A stretch of DNA of 64,000 nt from Harmonia axyridis (taxonomy: Eukaryota > Arthropoda > Insecta > Coleoptera > Coccinellidae). A program made the translations under genes and the position numbers. The notes below the pieces were generated by a model. It worked only from the letters and a program-made list of their open reading frames with translations. It searched no databases and had not been told where the DNA came from. The stretch lies in contig NC_059503.1 in assembly GCF_914767665.1 (NCBI RefSeq), positions 50,708,852 through 50,772,851 on the forward strand, written 5' to 3'. Shown here one piece after another: positions 1 to 10,342 of the stretch. The stretch's first letter is position 1. Every line of letters begins with the position of its first letter.

Positions 1-1394
1 AACTTTGAATCAAGCAAAATTGTATTGAAGATGTTCACAATAAAAGGAAGGATAAGAGGACAACATATCTTGATAAACGATATCGAAAGATTATCGAAAC
101 CAGGAGAACTATTTTTCAGATTTTGCAAGAATTTCAGAACCGTTTCCTCATCCACAAGACGAAAATTGAACTCCTCTAAACAAATCAAATTATCTTTATA
201 ATGATCCAATACCGAACCATCTGAATTAAATGATGGATTTTTCAGAAAATAATCATTGATTTCATCAGGGTCATCGAAGTTAAGATAAGACCGTGATTTG
301 TTCGATATTCCAAGAGATTTGAGTTCCTTCCATTGTTCCCTACTCGAAGCATTCACGGTGATATGATGAAAGTATAACCGCTTCTCCTCTTTTACAGCCT
401 GATTCACTACATTACGAAGGTGCTTGTATTCCTCCCACCTATCCTCAGTTTTATGTTTTTTGTATATAGCCTTGGCTTTGTCTCTTTCCCTCATCAAACC
501 TCTTATTCTATCAGTCATCCATGGTGCACGCCTCTTCGATGTTCTAATAACTCTCTCAGGAAAATGTTTATTAAATAACTCCATCAATGTATCCGAAAAA
601 AACTTCACCTTCTCATCAATGTCATACATGTGAAATAACCTCAAAAAATCAGCGGCAGAAATGTCATCGAACAGCAACTGCTCATCGAACCCTCTGCAGT
701 CCCTGATGGTGAAAATCCGCGGTTCAATCTTTGTTTTCTGTATTCTCATCTTACAAGCTACACATTTGTGTCGAGAAAAGGGAGATGGACACGAGAAGGC
801 CGACGTCACAATGCCATTTTCATTGCTCAAAATAATATCAATAAGCGATTCCGAAGTAGGGGTAATATGAGTTGGCTCCCGAATAAGTTGCTGCATATCG
901 ATAGAAGAAAGCATGGAATCGAAATATTCCACTGAAGGTAAATCCACATCCAAAAAATTAACATTAACATCCCCAACACAGATAACATCCTCACAATAAG
1001 ATAAATCATGAGTTAAACTAGTTTCTAGCGCATCAATGAAAAGTTTGTAAGGTAAGTGAGGGGGTTTATAAACAACAGCAACTACAAAAGAAATTCCCTT
1101 ACAACTAACCTTTACGAATAACTGTTCTAAATTAAAATCGTTTGGAACATCAAGTCGTTCAAATCGATATCTATTATGAATATATAACGAAACCCCCCCG
1201 CCTCTTGCACCAGTATTCCTATCTGCCCTTACAAAATTGGAATCTGTAATCATCAAACTTCCCGAATCAACTGAATCATTTAACCATGTCTCTGACAGTG
1301 CGAGTATATCAAATTTATTCCGCTCAATAAAGACCTTTAATTCGCAAAATTTAGGAACCAAAGATTGTACATTCAAATGACCCAACAAAAGCAT
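1..1394 (-). CDS. Non-LTR retrotransposon ORF2, N-terminal part (AP-like endonuclease, start of RT); runs off left edge
   Basis: From an ATG at 1394 the minus strand stays open for 464 codons to the window edge. The first ~230 residues read as an AP-like endonuclease, the target-nicking enzyme of Jockey/CR1-type elements: LNVQSLVPK near the start, then LALSETWLND, RGGGVSLYI, VVYKPPHLPYK and CVGDVNVNFLDVD. The last motif, usually S-D-H, reads S-R-H (FSRHKCV), so one catalytic Asp seems to be lost. A basic linker follows (RRAPWMTDRIRG), and the reverse transcriptase is just beginning (SSPGFDNLSISF) at the edge. It lies 91 bp downstream of ORF1 on the same strand, the standard order. There is no frameshift or stop. 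Clade (Jockey versus CR1/L2) cannot be settled without the RT. Confidence 0.85.
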   Translation of the reverse strand, partial: MLLLGHLNVQSLVPKFCELKVFIERNKFDILALSETWLNDSVDSGSLMITDSNFVRADRNTGARGGGVSLYIHNRYRFERLDVPNDFNLEQLFVKVSCKGISFVVAVVYKPPHLPYKLFIDALETSLTHDLSYCEDVICVGDVNVNFLDVDLPSVEYFDSMLSSIDMQQLIREPTHITPTSESLIDIILSNENGIVTSAFSCPSPFSRHKCVACKMRIQKTKIEPRIFTIRDCRGFDEQLLFDDISAADFLRLFHMYDIDEKVKFFSDTLMELFNKHFPERVIRTSKRRAPWMTDRIRGLMRERDKAKAIYKKHKTEDRWEEYKHLRNVVNQAVKEEKRLYFHHITVNASSREQWKELKSLGISNKSRSYLNFDDPDEINDYFLKNPSFNSDGSVLDHYKDNLICLEEFNFRLVDEETVLKFLQNLKNSSPGFDNLSISFIKICCPLILPFIVNIFNTILLDSK

Positions 1395-1485
1395 TTCTTA
1401 ATAAATTCGCCAATGCGCTAGAAGTGCAAAAAAAAAGAAATGACACAGCTAGTGAGCCGCAATAAACGAAAATTAAACTTATTAA

Positions 1486-2139
1486 CTACACACCAGAAAT
1501 CAGTTTTTTAACACCCATCTCCGATCTGACGAAGACAGCTCCATTAGACGTCCAAACGTTTTTGAACCCATACGTCTCCGATGAGTCTCTGACTAGTTTC
1601 CATCTGTCGTGAGTAAGGTCTTCCTTCATAACTATATTCGATCCTTTGAGAAGTTTCTTTTTCCTGAATATATTATTCCTAAATTCCGTATTTCTGAAAA
1701 CAACGATGAGATGACGGGAATTTTTCTTATCAGTGGCACCTGTTCTGTACACAGATGTGATTTCATCGACGACTGATACGTTGAACTTATCTTGAAAGAG
1801 TTTCTTGACCTGGGTCAACACATTTTCTCCACGGGATTCCTTGATGCCGATAAGACGGATGTTTTCATTTTTTGTTCTCTGCTCGAGGTAATCCACTTTC
1901 CGTTCGAGTTTCTTAAGTGTGTTTTCGGTGAAATTATTTTCATTTTTATCAGCATTTGATTTAAGAACTTGAATTTCACTTTCCAGGGTGGCTATTTTAG
2001 CCTCATAAAGATCGAATTTTTCAGCGAATTTCCTGCTGATGGTGTTGATGATGGCATCAGATATTTCTTTGATAACATTATCAGGTTTTAGGGCTTCAAT
2101 CAAAGATTTTTCGAACTCAGATTTTTGTCTTGTTGACAT
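1486..2139 (-). CDS. Non-LTR retrotransposon ORF1 protein (coiled coil plus RNA-binding domain)
   Basis: A 217-residue protein from the first ATG (MSTRQKSEFEK). Non-ATG codons extend the frame 12 codons further upstream. Residues ~20-100 form a heptad-like coiled coil (KFDLYEAKIATLESEIQVL, then KKLERKVDYLEQR). The second half resembles the RRM/C-terminal domain of L1-type ORF1 proteins: NIRLIGIKES, a VTQ-like helix, RHLIVVFRN, and the closing FVRSEMGVKKLI. Such proteins coat the element RNA. It is directly upstream of ORF2 on the same strand. The frame is intact, so the copy is fairly young. Confidence is lower for the clade than for the role. Confidence 0.8.
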   Translation of the reverse strand: MSTRQKSEFEKSLIEALKPDNVIKEISDAIINTISRKFAEKFDLYEAKIATLESEIQVLKSNADKNENNFTENTLKKLERKVDYLEQRTKNENIRLIGIKESRGENVLTQVKKLFQDKFNVSVVDEITSVYRTGATDKKNSRHLIVVFRNTEFRNNIFRKKKLLKGSNIVMKEDLTHDRWKLVRDSSETYGFKNVWTSNGAVFVRSEMGVKKLISGV

Positions 2140-3547
2140 ATTGCCACTTTTCAGCGAAGTTGAGAGAGTGAACAAATAAATATTGGTGTTATTGGAAATG
2201 ACGAAACATCACTAGCCGTATCTGAAGGAGCACAACTAAACGCGTGTGTTTCTTGAAACACGTAGAACGTAGAACCTCAATGAGAATGAACAATGAATTG
2301 ATTCATAGAAACAGTCTGGACATCGGAATTTCCATATTCCCAATCGTCTCGGTTATATATTTTAAAACTACCAAAATCTACTAAAATCTACCAAAGGATT
2401 TCTTCCTACTAAAAACTCCATGAAAATGCGAAAAATCTACTAAAAAAGTAGATTTCTACAAAATCTGGTCACACTGTATACGAGTCTATCGCTATCCTTT
2501 TCATTTCCAAGAACAAATAGCATGCGCACTCTCTTTCTTTCACTGGACGGACTTCCAAACAGCTGCTATGCTGTGTCCTCACTCGCAGCAATATTTAACT
2601 TTTCAAAATTCGACAACCGGGATTCTGGACTGATTTTTCGCAGGCAACCCTATACCACCGTGTTCATAATAAAATAATCTTTAATCATATTGATTTCGAT
2701 TAAATAGTCAGACCGTTGCAAAATGCTAGTATAGATTGACCTGTTTATACCTGTCAACCCGAGAGTTGTGACCGGAAAAAAATAGGCAACCTAACGTTTG
2801 CACATTCTATGGGCTTCATACTTTCGATTGGTATAGAATTTATCTAATAAGCAAATCGGTGGAATGTTCGAAAAAAAATTTTTTTTTGATTATTAATTAA
2901 ACCTACCCTGGACTAAAATTTGTTAGGCAACCCATATGTGATATATTCATTGACATGTTAAATTAAATATAAAATACGTTTTATCAAATAAGCATCTCGG
3001 TGAAGGTCGTTCTATATCGGGATCTTAGACTATATTCTCCAACATAGATATGTATAAAAATTGAGTAGAAATAAATATAAAATCTATATATTATATAAAT
3101 ATAAGCAAAAACGAAAGTTTTTGCTTTGATTGTATTGGATATATTGTTATTCGATAGTATATATCTCTTTTTATCATAAAATGGGTCAGAAAGTAGATAC
3201 TAATTAATGATTTTAGGCGTCATTTTGAAGATGGCAGCGTAAGAGGCAAATATAAGAGGGAGACCTTCCGGAAAACATTCCAGGTAAGTTTTTTTTAACC
3301 AAATAACTAGACTAAGGAACAAGCCTATTGGTACCAATTTCTCCACAAAATGTTTTGCAAAAAAATGATCAAAAGGGACATTGTTCCTACAACAGTTGTG
3401 AATAGAAGCATACATATTCTCGAATTGTTACCTACTTCTAAAGAGTTTTTAAAAAGATTTGTAATACTTCGGAGTCAAACTATTGGAAATATTGAAAGAA
3501 AAAGATTACCAGAATTATTCTTCGAGTTCTTATTATATTGAACTCAC
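2140..3547. other. No gene recognised: probable 5' UTR of the non-LTR element, then intron-like DNA
   Basis: The part next to ORF1 is probably the element's 5' UTR. It holds a short perfect hairpin at 2246-2261 (GTGTTTC/GAAACAC). From ~2350 to 2470 there are loose repeats of a TCTACYAAA-like motif. The rest is AT-rich with no coding signal I trust. If the exon at 3548-3794 is real, this stretch is the start of its downstream intron. Confidence 0.4.
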
Positions 3548-3794
3548 CAGGCCTACAAGGCTTGTCAATAGCGTACTGATTGCAGATGACGTTGTCGGAT
3601 ACGTTGACGCAGATGTAACAAGTAACGGCGTATTTATCGAAGTCAACTGATATTTCCCTTTTTTCAAAATAACCAAGATGTAGATGGCTTTTCTCTGGAA
3701 ATAGAGGTACTTCGGTTATGTGATTGGAATCTTCCAGAGCCTGATTGGAAATGAATATGCAACTCAGCAACATGCCAAGTCTCAGCATCACAGC
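3548..3794 (-). CDS. Candidate host exon: signal peptide and start of a Ly6/quiver-like secreted protein
   Basis: On the minus strand an acceptor (TTATTTTCAG) ends at 3795. An ATG follows at 3788, and the open frame ends at a good donor (CTG/GTGAGT) with last exon base 3548. The peptide begins MLRLGMLLSCIFISNQA, a plausible signal peptide. It then has CYICVNVSDNVICNQYAI and DKPC, a Cys spacing typical of the first finger of Ly6/uPAR-type proteins such as insect quiver/sleepless relatives, small GPI-anchored or secreted modulators. The frame leaves the exon in phase 1. No later exon with the remaining cysteines is visible; they would lie to the left, beyond the retroelement at 1-2139. This is the only stretch that looks like a host gene. 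The assignment is by Cys pattern only. Confidence 0.5.
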
Positions 3795-4822
3795 CTGAAA
3801 ATAAATGAATTATACAGATGAAATACTGGAATATCAGAAATTCATGATTTATTTCATTTATATTGAAAAAAAATCTGTATTAACAATAAAATTTACTGTG
3901 AGCAAATTCATGAAATAAACATACACTTTTCAGAGTAAACAAGATATATGTGACTAGCGAAAATTGAAAGAACTTCCTCTTGTACAATTCAACCGAGGAA
4001 GGCATGGGGAGAAATTATTCCTTTTATATTACAATGTTTAAACATTGTGCACGAGATCCATATAGAGAAGTATATAAAGAATGTGAAGAAATTCATTCTT
4101 TTCAGATTACTATCGTAGAGTTGTATCAACACGAAATAATCTATAGGCACTCAATAAGAATGAACTACCCTACCACAGAGCTGTGACGAGCACTAAAAAA
4201 ATTACTTGAACACTAAGCACTCGAAAAAAAAAATGCTTCTAACACTAACCACCGATTTCCACAAAATACTCTCGATTACATACCACCTTACCACTTTGTA
4301 ATACGATATTTCGAGCACTAAGCACTAAGCTCTTTAGTAGCAACTGTTAAGTGGAATTTTTCAATCGAAATAGATATTGTTCCTTTAAACATATCTAATA
4401 TTATGGACGGGTGAGAAGAAGAAGTACAGCAGAACTGTAAAGAAGCGAACTAATTCAAAATAGTAAATTTCTTCAAATGAAATAATTAGGTTAATATTTT
4501 TTATAGTTGACAGTATAAACGGGATTATCGAAATAAAAAAGAATGGACAAAATGAACATTGAAGATGACAAGTTTAAATCCTTCGAATATGGATTTTGAA
4601 CTTTCAACACTTTCAATTTCTTTCGTAGAAAAATGTTTCACGAAATATAAATGAAAGTAAAAATTTAATTGTTACAATAATGAATGATACTAGTTAACCA
4701 AAATGTAGATTGAATATCAAATAACAGCGACCTGCATTCGATTCTGTTCGTCCGGCCGAAAAAATGATAATTCTCGAACGGAGAGATATTTAAACTTGAA
4801 ATTTTCAGGGTATCTTCTGATA
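3795..4822. other. No gene recognised
   Basis: AT-rich DNA upstream of the candidate exon on its strand. It contains degenerate GCACTAA-type repeats around 4187-4340. I see no promoter element or coding frame that I can support. Confidence 0.4.
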
Positions 4823-4909
4823 TTGAACAGTAGACTGGAGAGAGTGGGCATTAGAGGCGGTCCCTTGGTGCTATTGAAGGATCATTTATCTGATAGAACA
4901 CTGGAGAAA
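4823..4909 (+). pseudogene. Fragment of a non-LTR reverse transcriptase
   Basis: A 29-codon frame ends at a stop and reads LNSRLERVGIRGGPLVLLKD then HLSDRT. This is the helix between RT motifs A and B in Jockey-like elements; the RT near 63000 has the related LLERLEEAGIRGSCLLLLKN. It abuts the LTR that starts at 4911, so the older element was probably broken by the LTR insertion. Too short for family placement. Confidence 0.55.
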
Positions 4910-4910
4910 T

Positions 4911-5326
4911 TGTAGTTACAATTTTAAACAATCATATACTTAAGAGAAATCCTATACTTGAGGGAAATCCCATAGATGGCGCCAGCGTCGGTTCTATTTA
5001 TATATTTGATTCAATTCAATTTGTAGTTTTTAAGCTTTATTATAGTTTCTAATGTAAATATCATAATTTGTATTTATTGGCATATTTTCAGATAAGTTTT
5101 CTTCATTGTATAATATATATTCATAAACTCTATGAGTAACATTTTATGGTCTATGTTCTGGACGCATGAGAGATTCTGTCCCTCTTTCTCGATAATTCCT
5201 CTCTCGTTTAGTTCAATCTGTTCTGTCCATGTGTCAGTTGTGAAACCACATAACCTACTCGGGGTAATGTTCGTAAAAGTGTTCAAATAAACCGTTTAAC
5301 CAGTGCACGACTTATTATTTTATACA
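4911..5326 (+). repeat. BEL/Pao-type LTR (partial or solo)
   Basis: The segment is clearly related to 37312-37702: both start TG(T/C)AGTTACAATTT and share ATACTTAAGAGAAAT, a GATGGC..CAG.GTCGGTTCT stretch, TCTATGAGTAACATTTTATG and GCATGAGAGATTCT. It runs TG...CA. The flanking five bases differ (GAAAT left, GTCCA right), so I cannot show a target-site duplication. It is followed by leader-like DNA, not coding sequence. Confidence 0.6.
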
Positions 5327-5680
5327 GTCCATTATATCGAATATATTTCCATGGTCTTTCGAACCGTATCTTTCCATGGTCCTTCGAACCGTATAATTCC
5401 AAGGTCCTAAGTGTACCGCATTCTGGTTAGTATGAAATCGTTACATCGAAAGATTGGCGACATTTCTGTTCCTATTTTGAAGAAGACATCATTAGAAACC
5501 ACGAAAGTGTCAGAGAATACAAGTGCAATTTTCAAGTGGAAGTCAAGTTTATTTGAATAAGGAAACTAGTGACCTTTCTGTTCCCAAGCTTTGGAAACCA
5601 AGAAAGTGCTAGGAAGTCTCCAAAAGAATACTGTTTTCGTGAAGGAATCCATCTGTTGAGTATCCTTTGTTTACCTGCCA
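5327..5680 (+). other. BEL/Pao leader-like sequence downstream of the LTR
   Basis: It contains repeated CCATGGTCYTTCGAACCGTA units (5350-5395), a motif I associate with the region just after BEL/Pao 5' LTRs. A broken reading with a gag-like flavour follows (SKDWRHFCSYFEED). No intact frame. The assignment is tentative. Confidence 0.4.
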
Positions 5681-5760
5681 ATACTATTTGAGTCAACAAA
5701 TTCAATTCATTTAGGTATATATATATATACCTAAATGAATTGAATTTGTTGACTCAAATA

Positions 5761-5764
<4 letters not shown>
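5681..5764. repeat. 84-bp perfect palindrome (hairpin) centred on a short TA run
   Basis: Left arm ATACTATTTGAGTCAACAAA... is repeated exactly in reverse complement, meeting at TAGGTATATATATATATACC. The right arm passes straight into the (TA)n at 5761-5849. Confidence 0.9.

Positions 5765-5849
<85 letters not shown>
5761..5849. repeat. (TA)n microsatellite
   Basis: About 89 bp of uninterrupted TA. Left boundary of the PLE A/B composite; the 3' end of PLE A lies against it. Confidence 0.98.
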
Positions 5850-5850
<1 letters not shown>

Positions 5851-5900
5851 TATATAAGGGATATCGATCAGCAATTAACGAGATATATTTACTCTTTATT

Positions 5901-5944
5901 CATGTAAAGCCTAGCTTTCGAAGCTTATTTTGCTTCTTCCTCAG
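5901..5944 (-). ncRNA. Hammerhead-ribozyme-like motif at the PLE A 3' end
   Basis: On the minus strand: core CTGAGGA (fits CUGANGA), stem II GAAGC/GCTTC, GAAA, then a two-base-pair stem III (GC TAG GC) followed by TT, the expected place of the cleavage site. An AATAAAGAGT box follows. PLEs are known to carry minimal type I hammerheads; activity here is inferred from shape only. Confidence 0.65.
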
Positions 5945-6144
5945 GGCAACTGTAAAATACAACAAAACACATCATCAACAATAAAACAAAAAACAGAGTA
6001 CAACAACTTACTGAATGCGAGGTTAATCTCTAAGTCTAAGAAATGTACAAAATCAGACACAAGCATCAAATAGGGTAATATCAAATGATTATCAATTAAG
6101 AAACGCAATATCATAATACGCAATAAACAAAGTTAGGTTAAATG

Positions 6145-8570
6145 TCATTCATCAACTGGACCATCGAAAAATGGTCTGTTAGAAAATTCTATGAGATATG
6201 CATATATTGGACTTAATCTCTGCGTGTCCGTTTTTTTGTTAATTTTACTTTTTTGAGTTTGTATGTGGATCATTTCTAGTATACATCTTTTTTTATAATT
6301 TACATTTACATCTAAAATTTTTACGTTATTAAAATCAACACTGTGTGAGTACTTATTAGCATGAACAGATAATGCACATCTCAGGTTATTTGTTCTAATA
6401 TCACTTTTATGTAAGTTCATGCGATTTCTAAGCCACTGAGAGGTTTGACCTACGTAGGTTTCATGACAGTCAGTACATTCCAGTTCGTACACCACATTCG
6501 ATTTTATTTCTTTTGGTATAGGGTCCTTCAGTTTTGAATATAAATTTGCCACTTTCTTTTTGCACTGTGCTACTATTTTCACTTTTTTATTATAATCTTT
6601 AAAACAATTCTTAATTTTGTAGGTAAGGTAAGGGATGTTAGGGATGCTTCTATATTTCACAACTTCTGTTTCTCCCACCATATCAGGTTGTGTTTGACTT
6701 TCAGTCAAAGGCAACATTGAAGTAGAATATAGAAGTTTTTTCAACATTGTTTTAGGATAGGCATTCTCAACTAAAAGATCAAACAGTCTTTTCATGCTTC
6801 CATCTCTGAATGTTGGATCACAGATTTTATAAATCCTGTTTTTTTGTTCTTTAATGAAATTTAATTTTATGCTCATTGGATGGTCAGATAAAAAATGTAT
6901 AAACTTTCCTGCAGAAGTCGTCTTTCTATACCAATTTAATTTTACTTTATTATCCACTCGGCATACCTTGGTATCTAAGAACGGAACAGAGTTGTAACAA
7001 TCTTCTGTTTCAATCGTGAACTTTAATTTAGGGTCGAAGCTGTTGAAAACTTGCAATATCTCCTCAGTTCCCGTTGATGGTAGGGATATTATTAGGTCGT
7101 CTACATATTTTTTTATAAATGCAAGTGTGAATGTTAATCTAGGTATACAGGAGTCGAGCACATAGTCCATCACATACAACGACAAAATCGGGCTAAGTCT
7201 GGATCCCATAATGCACCCAAACATCTGCAAATAGACACTGCCATCGAACATGAAGTAACCTGATTCTAGGAGGAAGGTGATAATCTCCTTGAAGTATTCT
7301 TTTGATATGTTGCAGACTGCCTCAATCTTGTTCCAATGGAATTCCATTGCTCTCAGTACCAACTCCTTTGATATGTTGCCAAATAGGTTGACTACGTCAA
7401 GTGATATCACCACATAATCTGGGGGTAATTCAAAATTGTTAATCTTACTGGAAAAGTCAAACGAATCTCTCACATAATATGCATTATCCTGGTCATAGGC
7501 TTCTGTTAGGATTTGTGCAATATAATTTGAAAATTTACATGTGGGACCCTGTACATCAGATACGATTGGTCGCATTGGGATATTTTCTTTATGTATTTTG
7601 GGATTTCCGTACATTCTAGGGCTCACTGAATTATATGATTTCATTGATCTTGCAGCTTCTTTACTTAGTATATTTTGGTTTACAAGTGTGGATATGATCT
7701 TGTTGGTTTTATTCTGGATAGTGGTCGTTGGGTCTCTAGAAATCTTTTTGAAATCGTCAGTGTCAACAATTGAGTACATCTTCTGAAGATAATCCGCCCT
7801 ATCCATAAGTACAGTCACTGAACCTTTGTCACTGTCGAGAACTACAAGGTGATCATTAGTTCTCAAAAAGTTTTTCGTTGTTTTATATAGTTTTCTTATG
7901 TTGTCTGTCGCACAAATATTATTTTTACCTTTATGTAGATGACCGGTTATAATGCTTGCTATCTTAGCTCTCAAAGTGTCTCTTCTATCTTCCTCCACCA
8001 AGTCCAAAATGCTTTCAACGTCTGCTATTAGGTCTTTGATGTTTATTTCTTTGTGGTCTAAAGGGACGTTAAATTTGGAACCCAAACCAAGGACTGTTCT
8101 AACCTCTTCAGGTTCTGTTGTCTGGGACAAATTCTTGAACCATTTCTCTGGAACTTTATAATCTGCTTTATGTATTCTTCTTTGTAGTGCTTTAATTTTT
8201 CTGAGGTTTGTGGCTTTCACTTTATGAAATATTTTGTTGTATGTAGTCTTCTGGCGTCTGAAAAATTCTCTATGTATCTCTGTTGGTATTGTCTGTCTCA
8301 ACTCTCTTTTTATGGTGCTATTGTACTTGCAAATGTGTGAAATCTTTAAGTGAATGTGTTCAATCTCTAAGGAAAGTAATCTATTAACTAAGTTTTTGTT
8401 AAATCCACTAATCTTTTTATTGAATCTACTTCCTGTGTGAAATTCAACCAAATTCAGAACATTCTTGACTCCTGTTCCTATATGATTAGGTGTTAATCCC
8501 AGTCTTTTACATTCGAGAAGGAATATCCTCCTGTTCAAGAGGTTCGCTATCTTTCGGTTGTTGTTACTCC
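6145..8570 (-). CDS. PLE A reverse transcriptase with GIY-YIG endonuclease
   Basis: About 808 residues, uninterrupted. It lacks a proper start: the first PLE A residues recognisable are SWSNNNRKIANLLNRR, matching SWSSYN about 20 residues into the intact PLE B protein, so the first codons were lost at the junction. RT motifs in order: YGNPKIHKENIPMRPIVSD, ISLDVVNLFGN (motif A), FGCIMGSRLSP (B), KKYVDDLII (C, catalytic Asp pair), VPFLDTKV, WYRKTTSAGKF. The C-terminus is a GIY-YIG nuclease with the PLE-type Cys pair (VVYELECTDC, then HETYVGQTSQWLRNRMNLHK and a later His). It reverse-transcribes element RNA at a nicked target. Closest in this window to PLE D (both have NLFGN). Confidence 0.9.
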
Positions 8571-9660
<1,090 letters not shown>

Positions 9661-9687
<27 letters not shown>

Positions 9688-9708
9688 GTTCAAGATAATG
9701 ATCGTTGA
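9661..9708. repeat. Short (TA)n and unassigned spacer
   Basis: About 24 bp of TA after the poly(A) of fragment e, then unrecognised sequence (TGTTCAAGATAATGATCG...) leading into a PLE A end. Confidence 0.6.
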
Positions 9709-9870
9709 AAATGATAATATATACTATATAAGGGATATCGATCAGCAATTAACGAGATATATTTACTCTTTATTCATGTAAAGCCTAGCTTTCGAAGCTT
9801 ATTTTGCTCGGTCGGTTCGCTGGGAGCACCGGTCTACTCTGCAGACAAGGTGTCCTCAGGAGCTGGTAAG
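9709..9870 (-). mobile_element. Chimera of a PLE A 3' end and an R4-like 3' UTR
   Basis: 9714-9806 repeats the PLE A 3' terminus (5846-5937), cut inside the hammerhead-like stem II. It is joined without spacer to 9807-9869, the reverse complement of the R4-like 3' UTR seen at 18842-18900, starting at the same 5' point (CTTACCAGCTCCTGAGG). On the minus strand the order is (TA)n, R4 UTR, PLE A 3' end, (TA)n. Consistent with a template switch during one insertion. Confidence 0.7.
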
Positions 9871-9890
9871 TATATATATATATATATATA
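9871..9890. repeat. (TA)n microsatellite
   Basis: Twenty bases between the R4 scrap and the PLE C 3' end. Confidence 0.95.
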
Positions 9891-10342
9891 TTGAAAGTGT
9901 AATTTTCTTGGGTTTAGAGCACATTAAAATTCAAATATTTATATTTTATTCAGTGAAATCATCGACATATGTTTCGGCGTAAATAAGCCTTTTTCAAGAT
10001 TGTATATATTAATAACAGTTGGACATCAACATCTAAAATTAATTAAAATTGATTATTATTCATTTTTTTTTTCCCTTATGTCTATGCTAACTTACTAGTC
10101 TAGCAATATTCCTATAATAAAAATTGTACAAGTCAAATCAATAAAATTTAATCTTTACGAGGGTACTGTCAAATAAAATTTGATTTGTTTAATTCTTGAT
10201 AATGCAGTTCTCCAGTTTATCACTTGAATTGCCATCTGTGTTTATCTATCTATATTAACAAATATGTTATTGAAGTTTTCATTTCATTTTGATTTTGTTT
10301 TACAATTGTAGTCACAGATGCCTCCTCCAGATAGGTTTTATA

